From NCBI GenBank assembly GCA_050011775.1, contig JBEKIL010000005.1, positions 62,001 through 126,000 of the forward strand: a stretch of 64,000 nt of DNA, in the 5' to 3' direction. This stretch comes from CAVZMI01 sp050011775 (lineage in GTDB: Bacteria; Bacteroidota; Ignavibacteria; UBA10030; CAVZMI01). The notes below the pieces were generated by a model. That model was not told the DNA's origin, did no database searches, and saw only the letters and a program-made list of their open reading frames with translations. This document shows positions 38,174 through 47,400 of the stretch, piece after piece; the stretch's first letter is position 1, and each line of letters opens with the position of its first letter. A program made the translations under genes and the position numbers.

Positions 38174-38202
38174 AATATATAACAAACGATTTGAAAAAGC
38201 AA
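38174..38202 (-). promoter_or_regulatory. Candidate pyr operon promoter, TTGCTT-17-TATATT
   Basis: On the minus strand TTGCTT (38197-38202) and TATATT (38174-38179) are 17 bases apart, just upstream of the PyrR leader. The same -10 with a TTGCAA -35 occurs before the tRNA-Asp repeats at 52121. Confidence 0.55.
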
Positions 38203-38309
38203 GAGTAGGTAAAAATAAAATTCAAATACCGAACAGACATTTAAGAATTTCTACAGCCCCAAGAGGTAGTTTTTCAACCTTCTTAATTTCGTCATTTAGT
38301 ATTTGTTAA

Positions 38310-39344
38310 TCAGTGTTTCTTCAACATTTCCATTGCTGTTTCGATTACTCTATCTACTTTTATAAGGTCTATGTCTCCACCCTTCCCCCGTAAAAAACGA
38401 TTTCGTTCACCAAGTGGTGCCCACTCATATGGATTTGTCGGGCCGAACAGTGACAGGATTCGTGCGTTTGTTGCCGCTGCGACATGCATCGTACCCGTAT
38501 CGTTCGTGATATATAGACTCATTTGATCGATGATGGCTGCCACTTCGCGAATCGTTCTCCCTTTTACTATTGTAAACGGTACGATTAATTCTTTTATCAT
38601 TGCAGCCACCGGCTCGTCATCCATCGGTCCTGCAGTGATCATGATATGCGCTTTAAACCTCTTACCGAGTGTATTCGCAACATTGGCAAAAAATGATGCG
38701 CTCCATCGATTCTGGACTTTCCCTGCTCCGGGATGGAACCCAACCACGCGTTGAGCGGAACCTTTATTCTGAGTGAAAAATTCCCGGGCGAATTGTTTTT
38801 CTATATCAGTTAATCCAATATCGATTGAGAAATCTTTTGTGTCTGCTCCGAGAAAACGTACGGTATCGAGATTTCTTTCTATTTGATGTCGCCGGGGTGT
38901 GTTGGTCCAATCGAGTACAAGCGGGTGAGTGAAAAACTGCCTGCTTCCCTTTGTTTGGTCCGCAATGCTTGCCGGACCGATCCGAATAGGAGCGCCTGAA
39001 ATCCACGCCATTGCGTTACTCGTGAATGAACTCGAAACAGTGGAGATTACGATCGCTATATCGGGATGCGGTATTCTCAGGAGCCGTGCGAAAGAAAAAA
39101 AACGCCGGGGATGATTGAAAAAATTTGTTTTGTCGTAATTCAGAATCTCATCGATGAACGGACATCCGTTGATAATGTCATGATGAAGCGGACTGAGCAC
39201 AAATCGTATGTGCGCCGCGGGAAACGATTCCTGCAGCGCGCGCAATGCCGGTACGGCACATAACATATCACCAAGTTGATTATGCTGGCGAATGACAAGG
39301 ATTGTCTTAATGCTATGATGATCGATCGACGCAATCTGTTTCAT
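38310..39344 (-). CDS. Glycosyltransferase family 9 (heptosyltransferase-like)
   Basis: About 344 residues from the ATG at 39344, eight bases after the stop of the GWxTD gene; an in-frame start at 39389 would overlap that gene by 37 bases. The N-terminal domain has ILVIRQHNQLGDMLCAVPAL, the family signature. The C-terminal nucleotide-sugar domain has VVGFHPGAGKVQNRW, then YITNDTGTMHVAAATNARIL and SLFGPTNPYEW. This family adds heptose or other sugars to lipopolysaccharide core. The acceptor is not known. Confidence 0.88.
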   Translation of the reverse strand: MKQIASIDHHSIKTILVIRQHNQLGDMLCAVPALRALQESFPAAHIRFVLSPLHHDIINGCPFIDEILNYDKTNFFNHPRRFFSFARLLRIPHPDIAIVISTVSSSFTSNAMAWISGAPIRIGPASIADQTKGSRQFFTHPLVLDWTNTPRRHQIERNLDTVRFLGADTKDFSIDIGLTDIEKQFAREFFTQNKGSAQRVVGFHPGAGKVQNRWSASFFANVANTLGKRFKAHIMITAGPMDDEPVAAMIKELIVPFTIVKGRTIREVAAIIDQMSLYITNDTGTMHVAAATNARILSLFGPTNPYEWAPLGERNRFLRGKGGDIDLIKVDRVIETAMEMLKKH

Positions 39345-39352
39345 AACAGGAC

Positions 39353-40744
39353 TTATTGCGTTGGCATCATGAGTGCCTTTTGTTCCCAATTTTCATCCTG
39401 TATTTCGTTCCTATGTGTCGAGTGCACCAGTTGATAGTCTGAGAAACCAGACCGATCTACAAACACGAAAATTACCCCTCCCTGGATACTGTTATAATCC
39501 CATATCTCATAAGGCCGGTAATCACCTTCATTCGGATGCCGCTGTACTTCATCGGGGGGACCGTACACGCAATAGACACGACCACGGTCTGTTTTATATC
39601 CCGGCCGTGACATTGCCCTAAAGTAATTATTGGCATACTCAATTCGTTTCATGTATTCTTCTTTAAACTCATTTACCTCTGTCGTCGGATCATTGTCGCG
39701 CATACGCCAAAAATCGAATATAAACTTTCTCTTTGCATTGATTTCCTTAAGTTCCTCATATCTATCTTTTTCCTCTGGAGTCGCAACATAGACAGCTTGC
39801 TGGAACTCCTTATCGAGTTCTTCAGCGGACATGGCGGCGTATTCGCTGCTCAATACATCGAGCGATGCCGTCTTCAGTGAAGCCGAATCGACGATATGAG
39901 GGTTGTACACATAGAACTTTTTTCCCGCTGAAAATTTGGGAGTACCGGAAGAATCCGTAAGAGAAAAGAAGAAAGTATATGTCCCATTGGGAAGTTTGCT
40001 GATATTTATTGTTCCCAGTTCGACACTCGATTCATTCGATTTGAGCTTTTTACGCTGCTGATGTAGGATTTCTTTCCCTGAATTATTATAGACAGAGGAT
40101 CGTGTGTAATAATGCGGGATTGTCATGTCTTTTATGAGATTATAGACCTCGACATAGTAGAAAATCACCGGCATCCCTATTCCAAACAATAATGACGGAT
40201 TCGGGACAACTTCAAGCGTGTTTTTATAAAAGATGTTTTCCTTCGCGGCGCTCTCCTTGATCGAACTGCAGAGTTCGACATCGCTTATTGTCACAGCACC
40301 TTCCTTTACAGGATTTGAATTTAATGAATAAACCACACTATCTATGTTCGCCGGCTGATATTCGTCCTGTCCTTTCACATTGAGGAAATAATCTCCTTTT
40401 GGAACAGCCATGGCGACGACGCCCACTAGATCCTGTCCGGAAAAATTACTTGCAGAATCTGCAAAACTTCGTGGAACGCGCCATCGTTTCTGGAAAATGA
40501 TAGAATCCTTTTTAGAATTTAAAACCCGTGCTGTCATGATAACGCCGGTCTTAAATCCATCCCCGGTTTTTTGTAATTGAAGCCCACGATCCGAAAATGA
40601 ATAATATATCTCAAGATAGGAATTTGCCGAATCTCCCCGAAAACGTGAATAATCGATGGAAAGCCTAAGCTTTGGCTGGACTGTTTGCGAACACATAATG
40701 CCGGTAAACAGCAGGAAAGTAAAAAGGCGATAAAAGAATTTCAT
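39353..40744 (-). CDS. GWxTD domain-containing exported protein
   Basis: A 463-residue protein with a signal peptide (FYRLFTFLLFTGIMCSQT). Residues 30-290 form beta-rich repeats with aromatic and polar patterning (YYVEVYNLIKDMTIPHYYTR). The C-terminal region (about 330-463) is the GWxTD domain: FDFWRMRDNDPTTEVNEF, YANNYFRAMSRPGYKTDRGR, YCVYGPPDEVQRHPNEGD. The diagnostic GWxTD is here GYKTD, a conservative change. The function of the family is unknown; it is widespread in Bacteroidota, Ignavibacteria and KSB1. It is tightly spaced with YjbQ (3 bases) and the glycosyltransferase. Confidence 0.85.
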   Translation of the reverse strand: MKFFYRLFTFLLFTGIMCSQTVQPKLRLSIDYSRFRGDSANSYLEIYYSFSDRGLQLQKTGDGFKTGVIMTARVLNSKKDSIIFQKRWRVPRSFADSASNFSGQDLVGVVAMAVPKGDYFLNVKGQDEYQPANIDSVVYSLNSNPVKEGAVTISDVELCSSIKESAAKENIFYKNTLEVVPNPSLLFGIGMPVIFYYVEVYNLIKDMTIPHYYTRSSVYNNSGKEILHQQRKKLKSNESSVELGTINISKLPNGTYTFFFSLTDSSGTPKFSAGKKFYVYNPHIVDSASLKTASLDVLSSEYAAMSAEELDKEFQQAVYVATPEEKDRYEELKEINAKRKFIFDFWRMRDNDPTTEVNEFKEEYMKRIEYANNYFRAMSRPGYKTDRGRVYCVYGPPDEVQRHPNEGDYRPYEIWDYNSIQGGVIFVFVDRSGFSDYQLVHSTHRNEIQDENWEQKALMMPTQ

Positions 40745-40747
40745 AAT

Positions 40748-41161
40748 TTATTCTCCAATAATTTTAATCACGACACGTTTTCGTCTCTGGCCGTCGAATT
40801 CGCCATAGTAAATTTGTTGCCATGGACCGAAATCGAGTTTACCGTTTGTGATGGGAACAATTACTTCATGATGTACCAGAAGACTCTTGAGATGTGCATC
40901 GCCGTTTGTTTCACCGGTATGATGATGTTGATAGTTCGGATTATAAGGGGCGAGGTGTTCGAGCCACCCGTCGATGTCATTGATTAATCCGGATTCGGCA
41001 TCGTTGACATAGACTGCTGCTGTAATATGCATTGCAGAAACAAGCGCCATCCCTTCTTTGATTCCACTTTTTCGCAGGACATCTTCAACATCCGAAGTAA
41101 TATTGATATATTCACGATGGTTTTTTGTTGAAAATATAAGATAATGCGTAAACGATTTCAT
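40748..41161 (-). CDS. yjbQ: YjbQ/UPF0047 family protein
   Basis: A 137-residue single-domain protein. The family pattern is complete: ALVSAMHITAAVYVND near residue 40, DIDGWLEHLAPYN, the histidine-rich YQHHHTGETNGDAHLKS, and the end GPWQQIYYGEFDGQRRK. Members are called secondary thiamine-phosphate synthase because some complement thiamine mutants; the physiological reaction is not settled. It starts 18 bases after the response regulator gene. Confidence 0.9.
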   Translation of the reverse strand: MKSFTHYLIFSTKNHREYINITSDVEDVLRKSGIKEGMALVSAMHITAAVYVNDAESGLINDIDGWLEHLAPYNPNYQHHHTGETNGDAHLKSLLVHHEVIVPITNGKLDFGPWQQIYYGEFDGQRRKRVVIKIIGE

Positions 41162-41179
41162 TTTCCCTGCCTATTTCAT

Positions 41180-41596
41180 TCATTCTGATTTATCTTGAAG
41201 GAATTGCCGTATGAGAGTGTAGAATTCACTCTGGTTGAAAGGTTTCTTCAGAAATGCATCGACCCCGTTCTTAAGTAGGTTCGCAATGAATTCTTGATCA
41301 TTGTATCCGCTTGTTACGATAATTTTTACCATCGGTTTCAGTAGCCGGAACCGGCGGACAAGCTCCACACCCTCGATTTTCGGAAGTCCGAGATCGACCA
41401 TGACCAGAACGATCTCATCCTGATGAGAGAGAAATGCCTGTTCACCTTCTTCACCGTCGCAAGCAGTATACACTTTCCATCCCCGAACGTTAAACATCAT
41501 GCGTACAATTGTGCGCAGGCATTCATCGTCTTCAACGACCAGGATTGCCCCTTCGGTGGGAATGGAATTTTCGTTATCTGTGGGTATTATGCTCAT
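41180..41596 (-). CDS. Single-domain response regulator
   Basis: A 138-residue receiver domain with no output domain. The acidic pair is in ILVVEDDECLRTIV, the phosphorylated Asp is in VLVMVDLGLPKIEG, the conserved Thr/Ser in KIIVTSGYN and the Lys in AFLKKPFNQ. CheY-like stand-alone receivers pass phosphate or bind a partner protein. No kinase is adjacent; the orphan kinase at 23638 is the only complete one in the window, so pairing is speculation. Confidence 0.92.
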   Translation of the reverse strand: MSIIPTDNENSIPTEGAILVVEDDECLRTIVRMMFNVRGWKVYTACDGEEGEQAFLSHQDEIVLVMVDLGLPKIEGVELVRRFRLLKPMVKIIVTSGYNDQEFIANLLKNGVDAFLKKPFNQSEFYTLIRQFLQDKSE

Positions 41597-41660
41597 AAAT
41601 TAAGAATGAGCAGGTCGTTTCATCATTCCTTAATATAGTGCGCAATTGATGAAAACGCAA

Positions 41661-41706
41661 ACGAAAAGGCCCCGCTCGTCCCGAATTACGGGACAAACGG
41701 GGCCTT
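41661..41706 (-). terminator. Strong intrinsic terminator
   Basis: AAGGCCCCG (41666-41674) and CGGGGCCTT (41698-41706) pair over nine bases, and a second inner stem GTCCCG/CGGGAC (41678-41683 and 41689-41694) extends it. On the minus strand a T-rich tract follows (TTTTCGTTTGCGTTTTC). It lies 29 bases after the 22-residue peptide gene and would end that unit before the response regulator. Confidence 0.8.
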
Positions 41707-41734
41707 CTCCCCCATCTGCAACCGCTCAACACAC

Positions 41735-41803
41735 TTATGTCGAGACCAGATAGAAAATCATACAGATGAGGAGCACGATACCAACTATGGGTCCCAGTCT
41801 CAT
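41735..41803 (-). CDS. Candidate 22-residue membrane peptide
   Basis: A tiny frame starts with ATG at 41803 and stops at 41735-41737. AAGGGGG at 41809-41815 is a strong ribosome binding site with ideal five-base spacing. The peptide is one hydrophobic helix, MRLGPIVGIVLLICM then IFYLVST, so it would insert in the membrane. A long structured leader precedes it and a strong terminator follows, which makes it an independent transcription unit. Single-helix microproteins often modulate a larger membrane complex; no partner is evident. Chance occurrence cannot be excluded without conservation data. Confidence 0.5.
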   Translation of the reverse strand: MRLGPIVGIVLLICMIFYLVST

Positions 41804-41897
41804 ATTGACCCCCTTACAATTAATGTGGATGCGGATGCTGAAGAATTAAAACCTTGGCAAACTCACACATCATTCGATTATCATACTTGATATCGAT

Positions 41898-41979
41898 GAG
41901 AATCGTCACGCCCTACTAATGGCATCCTTACCAACTTAAGGATTTCTGGGAGCCAAGACTCCCCTTACCGACGATTCTC
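41898..41979 (-). ncRNA. Candidate structured leader RNA (four-way junction)
   Basis: A perfect ten-base closing stem (GAGAATCGTC 41898-41907 with GACGATTCTC 41970-41979) encloses three hairpins: GGGAG/CTCCC (41948-41952 and 41959-41963), ATCCTTA/TAAGGAT (41924-41930 and 41937-41943) and a short GCC/GGC (41910-41912 and 41921-41923). This is a multibranch RNA fold. On the minus strand it lies 95 bases upstream of the microprotein. On the plus strand the right arm is followed by six T residues, so a plus-strand RNA with its own terminator is the alternative. I match it to no known riboswitch class. Confidence 0.45.
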
Positions 41980-42087
41980 TTTTTTCCCTCCTTATGTTTT
42001 TTCTTTTTCGAAGGTAACCCCCGTGTGAGTGGAGGCTCTTCTCCGCTTATCACGCTTACTATATACAACATCCGATGAATAGATGAT

Positions 42088-42101
42088 GTGACAATTGTCA
42101 C
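42088..42101. promoter_or_regulatory. Perfect palindrome, CRP/FNR-like operator
   Basis: GTGACAATTGTCAC is a perfect 14-base palindrome, extended to ATGTGAC-AATT-GTCACGT. The TGTGA/TCAC half-sites resemble those of CRP-family regulators. It lies upstream of the structured RNA and microprotein on the minus strand. From 42102 to 42448 I see no gene. Confidence 0.4.
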
Positions 42102-42448
42102 GTAAAAGGGCTTCTACCCCTCTTATGTGATTACTCTCACATCGATAGTATTTATCGGCGCTTTGCACCAACATTCTACTAAACGGATATGTAAAAAGCA
42201 AGTAAAATAATCTTGTTAAAAACCTGTAAAAAACCCTTGATTTTATTATGGAAAATGGATTTTGAGCATCATCGGTCAGACTGGAAGAAGAAGATTTAAA
42301 AATGCCCGGGAAATGTGTATGATATTAAAAATTCCTTTTAGCACACTCCGTCATACATTCACAAGCCCATTTTTTCCCCGTTATGGACCCCTGTGCACTT
42401 TGATAAGGATGTCTACATGAAAAACTGGTCCATGGATGATTGTTATTG

Positions 42449-44482
42449 TTATGGCCTGATCGATATCTCCTTACTTGGTTTACTTTCATGTCCGTTTCGT
42501 AACACACTAACAATTCGATAAAAATACAGCTCGCCGGCTTTTACATTTTTATCAAAGAATTCACAAACCTCGCCTTTCACATTTCCTGCCGCACCCTCTT
42601 TTCCGCCGGGCTGAAATCTAATAATTTTATAACCTTTAATTTGCGAACGAATAATCGGCCCCCAGCGTAAAAACACTCCTTTTTCCCTCTTCTCTGCAAA
42701 CAGACCTACCGGGGTAGGGGGAAGATCGATAGGCACCACGATCTTCTTCGATGAGCTTATTCTACTGACACCATTGAAGAAATCGACAGCCTGCACACCA
42801 TATTCATACGTTTTTCCTTCTTCGACACGTACATCGTACCAATAATTTTTTTTAGCCGGCAGAGTCGTATCTGATAATTTTTTCCAATTTGTACTTTTCC
42901 CTTCATTCAAAATCCGTCGATAGAGATTGTATCCCTTGATCGTAACATCGTATTCATTCATAGCTTCCCAATGGAGCGTAACGGTACTATCTGCATAGCT
43001 AACAGATGTGAATGTTGGTGTGAGCGGTTCGGTCGGGATAGCCGGCCTCACCATAACTATATTTGAATAATTACCTAGAACATCGCTCATACTCGATGCA
43101 CGTACGGCATATCGATAAATCTTCTTGCCGGAGAGCACGAGACTTGTATCAATATAACTCAACTTCTTATCGACCCTTTTCCAAGGAAGGAGTGGCGATA
43201 TTAATTGCAGTGAATCTCTTTCCGGTAAAGATCGGTAAACATAATAACCATTAATATCCTCTTTCGAAGATTCCCAGGTCAGTGTCACACCCTTCTTTGT
43301 TCCTTGCGCCTCAAGATTGGTTGGAGGCAGAGGAGGTTCACTGCTTTTAAAAAGTCCTATGATAGCAGGTGTTGGACCAAATTCTTCACCCGAAATCAGA
43401 AGTATTGACAATGAGTAAAAATATTCCCTCATCGGAGCGATTCGTTGATCGAGATAAACTGTATCATGTGGTGAGACTGTAGTAATTTCTTTCCCGACCT
43501 TCCCCCACTTTTCCGATCGGAAAATTCGTATCCCCTTCAAAACTTCGGGCTCTGGTGTCCGCCATCGAAGAATTATTCCTCCAAGCGAATCGGAACCGGC
43601 AGCAGAAAAAGATCCGGGTAACGAAGGGATCTTTGCGAGCGGTGTATTTATCGAGACGGTATCAGTCGGTTTTCCGTAATTACCATAGGGATCGAATGGA
43701 ACGGCATAGTAAGAGTAAGATTGTTTCTGTGCGACGCTTGTATCCCTCATCATCAGAACAGCAGTATCACTCTGGAAATAAGTAAATGTGGATGGACGGA
43801 TTCGCCGAAACGGACCTTTACTACCATCGCTGCGAAAAACTCTAAATCCTGCCGGCCGGCTACCGGAGATATATCCCCAGCCTATTTCTACCGACTTCCC
43901 CGTGATTTCTTTTTTAAACGAACGAATTTTCCCAAACTTCGTTTCTCCCGGCCACTGGATAGCTTGGGTTAAAGCAACCGGCTGCAGAGAATTATCCACA
44001 CCGATCTTTAAGATTCTGTATTCATATGGCTTCGATCGTTCTGCTGACGAATCGTAAACACATACACCCAATGCAATCCGAAGAGGCAGCACTCCACTGT
44101 AAAACTTCAATGAATCTAACCGGTTCCATGTTGTAGCCTGGAGCCATAACTTTGAGAGAAGAGTATCGCTGAAGATAACCGGTTCCGGGAATATGTTGTT
44201 CGCTTCTGCAAAACGAGCGAGAAACTCTGGATAAGTTCCCGGCGTTGAAATCCGTGCAATCTCAATCCATTGATTTTCCCCTTTTTTTCTTCGCTCAATC
44301 TGATAGGCTGATTTACCGTTCACCGGGTTATTCTTCGAGAAAAGCTCAGTACCGGTAGTGATAAAAATTCCATCTGGTCCGGCACCCACCAATCCTCTCT
44401 GGAATTCCTGCGCTGTAAGAAGATTCACACCGGCAATAGTAATCAATATAATAATATATTTTTGTTGTAATTTCATTTTCAT
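42449..44482 (-). CDS. Secreted protein of tandem fibronectin type III-like domains
   Basis: A 677-residue protein with a signal peptide (KYIIILITIAGVNLLTAQEF). Five or so fibronectin type III-like units follow, for example GGIILRWRTPEPEVLKGIRI, GVTLTWESSKEDINGYYVYR, TVTLHWEAMNEYDVTIKGYN and GVFLRWGPIIRSQIKGYKII. There is no enzyme motif and no type IX sorting tail. It starts three bases after the stop of the giant protein gene, so they are cotranscribed and probably act together. The domain style is the same as in the 7526-9799 protein, which follows the other giant protein. Confidence 0.8.
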   Translation of the reverse strand: MKMKLQQKYIIILITIAGVNLLTAQEFQRGLVGAGPDGIFITTGTELFSKNNPVNGKSAYQIERRKKGENQWIEIARISTPGTYPEFLARFAEANNIFPEPVIFSDTLLSKLWLQATTWNRLDSLKFYSGVLPLRIALGVCVYDSSAERSKPYEYRILKIGVDNSLQPVALTQAIQWPGETKFGKIRSFKKEITGKSVEIGWGYISGSRPAGFRVFRSDGSKGPFRRIRPSTFTYFQSDTAVLMMRDTSVAQKQSYSYYAVPFDPYGNYGKPTDTVSINTPLAKIPSLPGSFSAAGSDSLGGIILRWRTPEPEVLKGIRIFRSEKWGKVGKEITTVSPHDTVYLDQRIAPMREYFYSLSILLISGEEFGPTPAIIGLFKSSEPPLPPTNLEAQGTKKGVTLTWESSKEDINGYYVYRSLPERDSLQLISPLLPWKRVDKKLSYIDTSLVLSGKKIYRYAVRASSMSDVLGNYSNIVMVRPAIPTEPLTPTFTSVSYADSTVTLHWEAMNEYDVTIKGYNLYRRILNEGKSTNWKKLSDTTLPAKKNYWYDVRVEEGKTYEYGVQAVDFFNGVSRISSSKKIVVPIDLPPTPVGLFAEKREKGVFLRWGPIIRSQIKGYKIIRFQPGGKEGAAGNVKGEVCEFFDKNVKAGELYFYRIVSVLRNGHESKPSKEISIRP

Positions 44483-44485
44483 TCC

Positions 44486-47400
44486 TCATTTAATATATGG
44501 TGACAGACTGCAGCCGGAACTTCCAAATGTTCCGGTCAAACCTATACCCACACAACCACCTACTGAGTGCTTGTCACAAAAAGTGCCGTCACATTCAGAA
44601 TCGCAAATACCCCAACCGCAGTACGCGGAACCGCACAACTTGACACCGATGTCACCGCTTGCAGACCAATCACCATTACCTTGGACTTGCCCCATATATC
44701 CGCCATAAACAATAGCTGAAGCTTCAACACCGGCACATGCGATTAGAACTGAAACACCGAGTTGTAATCCCGCACTGCCGTAAACATACACACCCATGCC
44801 ATAGGTACCGCCGCCGCCAAAGTTCATCGACATAAACATATCGGCACCAAGATTGCACCATAATTTGGCATCGACAATAAAAAAATTAAATTTGATTTCG
44901 GGAATGACGGGAAGTTGGAAATTCCCTTCACCAAAAAATCCTTTGATATTTTGTACCGGGAAAATTTCCGAAAGCGATCCCTTGGTTTGATAAATCCATG
45001 AATATTGCGCAAATTTACTTCGAATATCACCCGTAATTGGGTAATCACCAAAAAGGAGTGCTGCCTGTCCGCCTAAACCTACTAAATTAATGCTTCCGGT
45101 ACCGAGAAAATACCATCCGTCGTCATCGAATAATATGGTTGCACTTCCAGAAATTGATGCTGGACCAAGATCAATTCCCTGACTAAAATCGACGCTACCG
45201 ACTAGACGATGATTTTCAAAATCGTATGTAAGTTGTATGTTGCCAAATGGGGATGGAATATTCGTCAATTGAATTTGCTGGTCATCTGCCTTTATATCGC
45301 CAGTGACTGTGAACTTCAATCGGCCGCTGGCAGCCTTCGCTCCGATAAGATCGCCATCAAACCAGAAATTATTCCAACCGCTTGATGTCGCAATCATCGA
45401 GCCGTTCATTTTCTCCAGCTGGATCATACCGGACGAACTGATATTTATAGATTGATTAGGCAATAACCAGAGGGACGTCGAATCGGTTGTTCGATAGAGC
45501 TGAAATTGAAAATTATATTTTCCATCCTCGGAGACAGTTCCCTGCGCGAGGAAGCCGTTATCGTCGAGCGATTGTGGATATTTGGGAGTCGCCGGAACTT
45601 CGATATGGACACCCTTTGTATTAAATGAGAATGGTATCGGAGTCGATAAGCTGAAGGCTACATTTCCATTATTCAAATAATAATCGATTGATGTTGTTTT
45701 GTCGTTTCCCACAAGCGGGATTCCAAGATCGATCGATCCTGGAATATTGACCCTATTCGGAAAGACAACGATTTTCGCCGGTGTGAATGATGTCACCCTA
45801 TAAAGAGTGAGCGGCGGTGCATTCGGCGTGAGTGAGAAAATGGACTCACCATCGCTGAGCAGATAGAGTGAATTGATGAGAATCTTGTCGCCTATATTCG
45901 TACCGACGAGATTATTGAGTGAACCACAATATTGTGCTCCTGATTGCGTCAATACACGCAACACCCAGTGACCTTTTGGATCCTGATAACCAATGGACGC
46001 GTCGTAACCAAATAGTATATCTCCGCTGAGCTGAATCGGCAGTATACCTCCTAGCGTCATGTTTGAGAATTGAAAGCTTGCCTTATCAGTCTCAAGCGAT
46101 GTTGGTGTAATCGGCAAATCGTTCGTAAAAGGAATATCGACAACACCGGTCGAAACAACGCCCTTATGAAGTAAAAGTCCCTGGGCGTTTAGGCTCCAGT
46201 TTCTAGATATCAGTCTCCACATCTCCAGACGTATCGTAATGCTGTCGGTACTGTTAATGTTAGGGACATTATTTGGTGTCACTGTCACTGATCCGATATC
46301 GATATTGAGGTTCGATGGAGATATATTGGAAATATTAGTCTGCAACCGAGTCTGCAATAATAATTTTCCTGCCTGGACTGACGAAAGCGCAGAATCGGCA
46401 ATTGCGGCATTGATAAAGGTATGCAAAGAATACCGCAGTGAATTCCCTTTGAAATCATTAACATTAAATGTTACAGGAACGGGAATTGACGGATCCGCAC
46501 TGGCAGCTGCGATCGAAAGACGATCAATACCAGGTAACTTCGACGGTGGATATGCAATCCATACACTGTCGGTCGGGAACGAGATTGCATTGCCTGTCGC
46601 AAAAGATCCTGCATAAATGGCTACCTTTCCTCTGATTACACCGAGTTCGGTTGTACCGCTTTCCTCGACACTCAACACACCGGTCCCATTTTCACGGCAG
46701 GATCCGTGGAAAGTATTAAATATTTTTTCAATGTCGAAATTCATTTCATTCAGTCTGACATAGCCGGGGATCGGATAAATGAAAGGAACATTCTTCGTAT
46801 CTATTCTTTTTCCAGCAATTGCTATAACATCTGAAAATGTCACGACCACGTTCGTATCAATCTGGAAGGCTTGTGATGATGGAATTGAGACAAATCGACC
46901 GCTGATTTTAATTTTTCCACCCGAAAGATCGGTGAATTTCATCACTTCAATAGGGATACCAAAAAGCTCCGATATATCCATATCTTGATAGATGCGTAAA
47001 TAAAAATCAATGGAGGAAGCAGCCATCGGCACATATCTACGTTTTCCCGTTTTCATATCTAACAGCGGTTGAAAGACTTTCATATCATTTTCACCAACAA
47101 TCACTATCATCGAATCACCGATCGTACCTCCCTTCACACCATAAAATGTATGCGTACCCAGCGGAATATTATGTAGAATATAAGAGCCATCAGCCGATGA
47201 TTTGACCGAGAACTGACTCATGTTGGAAGAGAAATTACTCTGCGTCCCAACATCCATGAACACTGTAGCCCCAGCGACAACATCTGATTTGCCAACATAC
47301 ACAGTACCGCTAATCTGTCCTCCCTTCTGCAAAGCGACCGTTATGAGATTCCAATTTGACGAACAACTGTCAACAACCGTTGGTGAGGCTGATACATAAT

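Noticed and set aside
41898..41979. Assignment to the Mn (yybP-ykoY), SAM-I or cyclic-di-GMP riboswitch classes
   Set aside because: A GGGGAGU stretch recalls yybP-ykoY, but the rest of each class's conserved core is missing.
41992..42201. 69-codon minus-strand frame upstream of the structured RNA
   Set aside because: It covers the operator-like palindrome and has no ribosome binding site or recognisable protein character.
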